NCBI GenBank assembly: GCA_049318625.1
Contig: JBMOGA010000022.1
Location: 1-53,159 of the forward strand
Length of the DNA stretch: 53,159 nt
Reading direction: 5' to 3'
DNA from: JBMOGA01 sp049318625
GTDB taxonomy: Bacteria; Pseudomonadota; Alphaproteobacteria; Rhizobiales; Hyphomicrobiaceae
In this document: positions 51,196-53,159 of the stretch, one piece after another
Position numbering within the stretch: position 1 is the stretch's first letter
How the letters are laid out: each line of letters begins with the position of its first letter
The notes under the pieces: model-generated
Told to the model about the DNA's origin: nothing
Databases searched by the model: none
What the model saw: the letters and a program-made list of their open reading frames with translations, nothing else
Translations under genes and position numbers: made by a program

Positions 51196-52197
51196 ATGCT
51201 CGCCGCGCCACTACCAGCCGTATCGATCGATGAAATCTGCCGGCGTGGCCATATCACGGGCGGCGATGTCGGCCGGCTGCGCCGTCTGTTGCTGACCGAC
51301 GAACCGATCACCGGCGACGAGGTTCGCGCGCTGTTCCGGATCGACCGGGCCTGCCGGATGCAGGATGCGGCGTGGCGTGATTTCTACATCGAGGCGGTCA
51401 CCGGCTTTCTCATCGACGAGACCGAGCCGCGCGGCTACCTGACGAAGCGCAACGCCGATTGGCTGATCGGCGAGATCGGCCCGGAGACCGTCGCCACCAA
51501 GTCCGAAATCGAGTTGCTGGTCGCACTTCTGGATCGGGCGCGATGGTCGCCGGAAAGCCTCGTGCGGTTCGCGCTGCGCCAAGTGCTGGCTGCGGTCCGC
51601 ACCGGCCAAGGCCCGTTGCGGAGCTTCCAGGACGCTTCGGCCGGGCAATTGCCGGAGAGCGATGTCGAGCTCGTTCGCCGCATTCTCTACGCCTACGGCG
51701 GCGACGGCTGCCTGCCGGTCACACGCGCCGAGGCCGAAGTTCTGCTGCTCGTCGATGCGGCGGTCGTCGGACAGCCTCTGAGCGCGGCATGGGCGGATCT
51801 GCTGGCTAAGGCGATCGCCAGCGTCGTGATGGCGGCATCCGGCTTCGCGGTGCCGATCCGCGAGCAGGCGTTGCGCCGCGAGGCGTGGCCGGTCGAGGGC
51901 CCCGGCCTCGCCTACATGGACGTGCTCGGGTGCTTCCAGGCCGGCACGCTCGCCATGCTCTATCGGGCGCAGTCGAGTGAGGAACGGGCGCTCGCCCGCC
52001 TGGAGTGCCAGCGCATCGAGATCATCACCAACGAGGAAGTGACCCAAGGCGAGATCGACTGGCTTGTCGAGCACCTTGGGCGGCCCGGCGAGTTGAGCGC
52101 CGCCGAGCGGCTGGCGATTGCCTATCTCGAACGCGAGATGCCGACCATTCACCCCGCGCTCGACGCGGTGGTCCGCCGCATCGCCGCGGCCGCCTGA
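51196..52197 (+). CDS. conserved protein of unknown function
   Basis: The ATG at 51196 gives 333 residues (an in-frame TTG at 51187 adds three). The sequence is helical with repeated segments of the type DEVRALFRIDRACRMQDAAW and RDFYIEAVTGFLIDETEPRG, resembling tandem EF-hand-like helix pairs without Ca2+ ligands. Homologues are expected only in alphaproteobacteria. It sits between topA and the carboxylase gene, on the same strand. Confidence 0.7.
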   Translation: MLAAPLPAVSIDEICRRGHITGGDVGRLRRLLLTDEPITGDEVRALFRIDRACRMQDAAWRDFYIEAVTGFLIDETEPRGYLTKRNADWLIGEIGPETVATKSEIELLVALLDRARWSPESLVRFALRQVLAAVRTGQGPLRSFQDASAGQLPESDVELVRRILYAYGGDGCLPVTRAEAEVLLLVDAAVVGQPLSAAWADLLAKAIASVVMAASGFAVPIREQALRREAWPVEGPGLAYMDVLGCFQAGTLAMLYRAQSSEERALARLECQRIEIITNEEVTQGEIDWLVEHLGRPGELSAAERLAIAYLEREMPTIHPALDAVVRRIAAAA

Positions 52198-52318
52198 CAC
52201 CGGCCCGCCCGGCTTCACTCCCGTGCGCCCTCCCCCTCGCCCTTCGGCGGGTTTACGCGGCCACCCGCTGCGGTCTAGATAGCGGGCCGTCCGCATCGAG
52301 CCTCACGGGACCCGCCGC

Positions 52319-53159
52319 ATGTTCAAGAAAATCCTGATCGCCAACCGCGGCGAAATCGCCTGCCGCGTCATCAAGACCGCCCGGCGCATGGGGATCCAGA
52401 CGGTGGCGGTGTACTCGGACGCCGACCGCGATGCCGTCCACGTCGCCATGGCCGACGAGGCCGTCCACATCGGCCCGGCTCCGGCCGCGCAGAGCTATCT
52501 GATCATCGAGCGCATCGTGGAGGCGTGTCAGAAGACAGGCGCCGAGGCCGTGCATCCGGGCTACGGCTTCCTGTCCGAGCGCGAGGCGTTCCCGGTGGCG
52601 CTGGCCAAGGCGGGTATCGTGTTCATCGGTCCCAATCCCGGCGCCATCGCCGCAATGGGCGACAAGATCGAAAGCAAGAAGGCGGCGGCCAAGGCCAAGG
52701 TTTCGACCGTGCCGGGTCATCTCGGCGAGATCGCCGACCCCGTCGAGGCCGTCCGCATCGCCGAGCAGATCGGTTATCCGGTGATGATCAAGGCGTCGGC
52801 CGGCGGCGGTGGCAAGGGCATGCGCATCGCCTACACGCGCAAGGAGTGCGAAGAGGGCTTCGTGCTCGCCCGCTCGGAGGCCAAGTCAAGCTTCGGCGAC
52901 GACCGCGTGTTCATCGAGAAGTTCATCGAGAACCCGCGCCACATCGAGATCCAGGTGCTGGGCGACAAACACGGCAATGTCATCTATCTGGGCGAGCGCG
53001 AGTGCTCGATCCAGCGGCGCAACCAGAAGGTCATCGAGGAGGCGCCGTCGCCGCTTCTCGACGAACCGACCCGGCGCAAGATGGGCGAGCAGGCCGTCGC
53101 GCTGGCCAAGGCGGTCGGCTACGACAGCGCCGGCACGGTCGAGTTCGTCGCCGGTCAGG
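52319..53159 (+). CDS. pccA: biotin carboxylase subunit, probably propionyl-CoA carboxylase alpha (partial)
   Basis: ATP-dependent carboxylation of biotin. The first 280 residues are visible: MFKKILIANRGEIACRVIKT, HPGYGFLSEREAF, the ATP-grasp glycine loop MIKASAGGGGKGMRIAY, and EIQVLGDKHGNVIYLGEREC. The segment ADEAVHIGPAPAAQSYL and overall likeness fit PccA better than AccC, though a distinction needs the missing C-terminal biotin domain. The gene runs off the right edge of the window, which is a cut of the window and not a truncation. Confidence 0.85.
   Translation, partial: MFKKILIANRGEIACRVIKTARRMGIQTVAVYSDADRDAVHVAMADEAVHIGPAPAAQSYLIIERIVEACQKTGAEAVHPGYGFLSEREAFPVALAKAGIVFIGPNPGAIAAMGDKIESKKAAAKAKVSTVPGHLGEIADPVEAVRIAEQIGYPVMIKASAGGGGKGMRIAYTRKECEEGFVLARSEAKSSFGDDRVFIEKFIENPRHIEIQVLGDKHGNVIYLGERECSIQRRNQKVIEEAPSPLLDEPTRRKMGEQAVALAKAVGYDSAGTVEFVAGQ

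Overview
The window is high-GC DNA whose housekeeping genes read as those of an alphaproteobacterium, most likely Hyphomicrobiales (Rhizobiales). The reasons are the gene order ruvX ... pyrB-pyrC(HxH-less)-plsY-dprA-topA, gatC-gatA ... gatB on one strand, a betaine-lipid operon (btaA-btaB), and a Lys/Ala-rich TopA tail. The species cannot be named from the sequence alone.

Region 1 (about 236-19853) is an integrated mobile island of about 19.6 kb. A 14-bp copy of the 3' end of tRNA-Ser(GCU) at 236-249 (attL) matches the end of the intact tRNA gene at 19840-19853 (attR). A pair of 12-bp GTTRGGGCCG-type repeats lies just inside each end and may be arm sites for the P4-type tyrosine integrase at 411-1637. 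Inside are: (a) a six-gene leftward operon encoding an XRE repressor, an ImmA/IrrE protease, HsdM, HsdS, a GmrSD-like DUF262-DUF1524-DUF5655 protein and HsdR; (b) a rightward replication module of AlpA-like regulator, primase-polymerase domain, short partner and DUF3987 helicase-like protein, ending in 9-bp-phased GCGAA/TTCGC iterons that look like a replication origin; (c) poorly known cargo: two conserved element-associated proteins, an IS1380 transposase remnant, a coiled-coil membrane protein, a 2H phosphoesterase, a pair of 70-bp palindromic repeats and three small proteins. I see no conjugation or virion genes, so the layout resembles a P4-like satellite or integrative mobilisable element carrying restriction defence.

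Region 2 (19.9-29.7 kb) is chromosomal: two glutathione S-transferases, small secreted proteins and lipoproteins, a Sel1 protein, a CNNM/CorC-type protein, a 59-residue basic protein, and btaA-btaB for phosphorus-free betaine lipids, flanked on both sides by DedA-family membrane protein genes. A lipoprotein and a quinone oxidoreductase follow.

Region 3 (29.7-41.4 kb) holds the split gatC-gatA ... gatB cluster with chorismate mutase, a LysE exporter and two hypothetical genes between, then a YbaK-type deacylase, an MFS-spermidine synthase fusion, a UPF0173 hydrolase, ruvX, a DUF599 membrane protein and an AraC regulator whose 3' end overlaps the DUF599 gene.

Region 4 (41.5-53.2 kb) holds a MarR regulator with a histone-H1-like tail, aidB, then the rightward run pyrB, a pyrC homologue lacking canonical metal ligands, plsY, dprA, topA, a conserved unknown gene and the start of a biotin carboxylase gene (probably pccA), cut by the window edge.

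All calls come from reading the sequence and translations; no database search was run.
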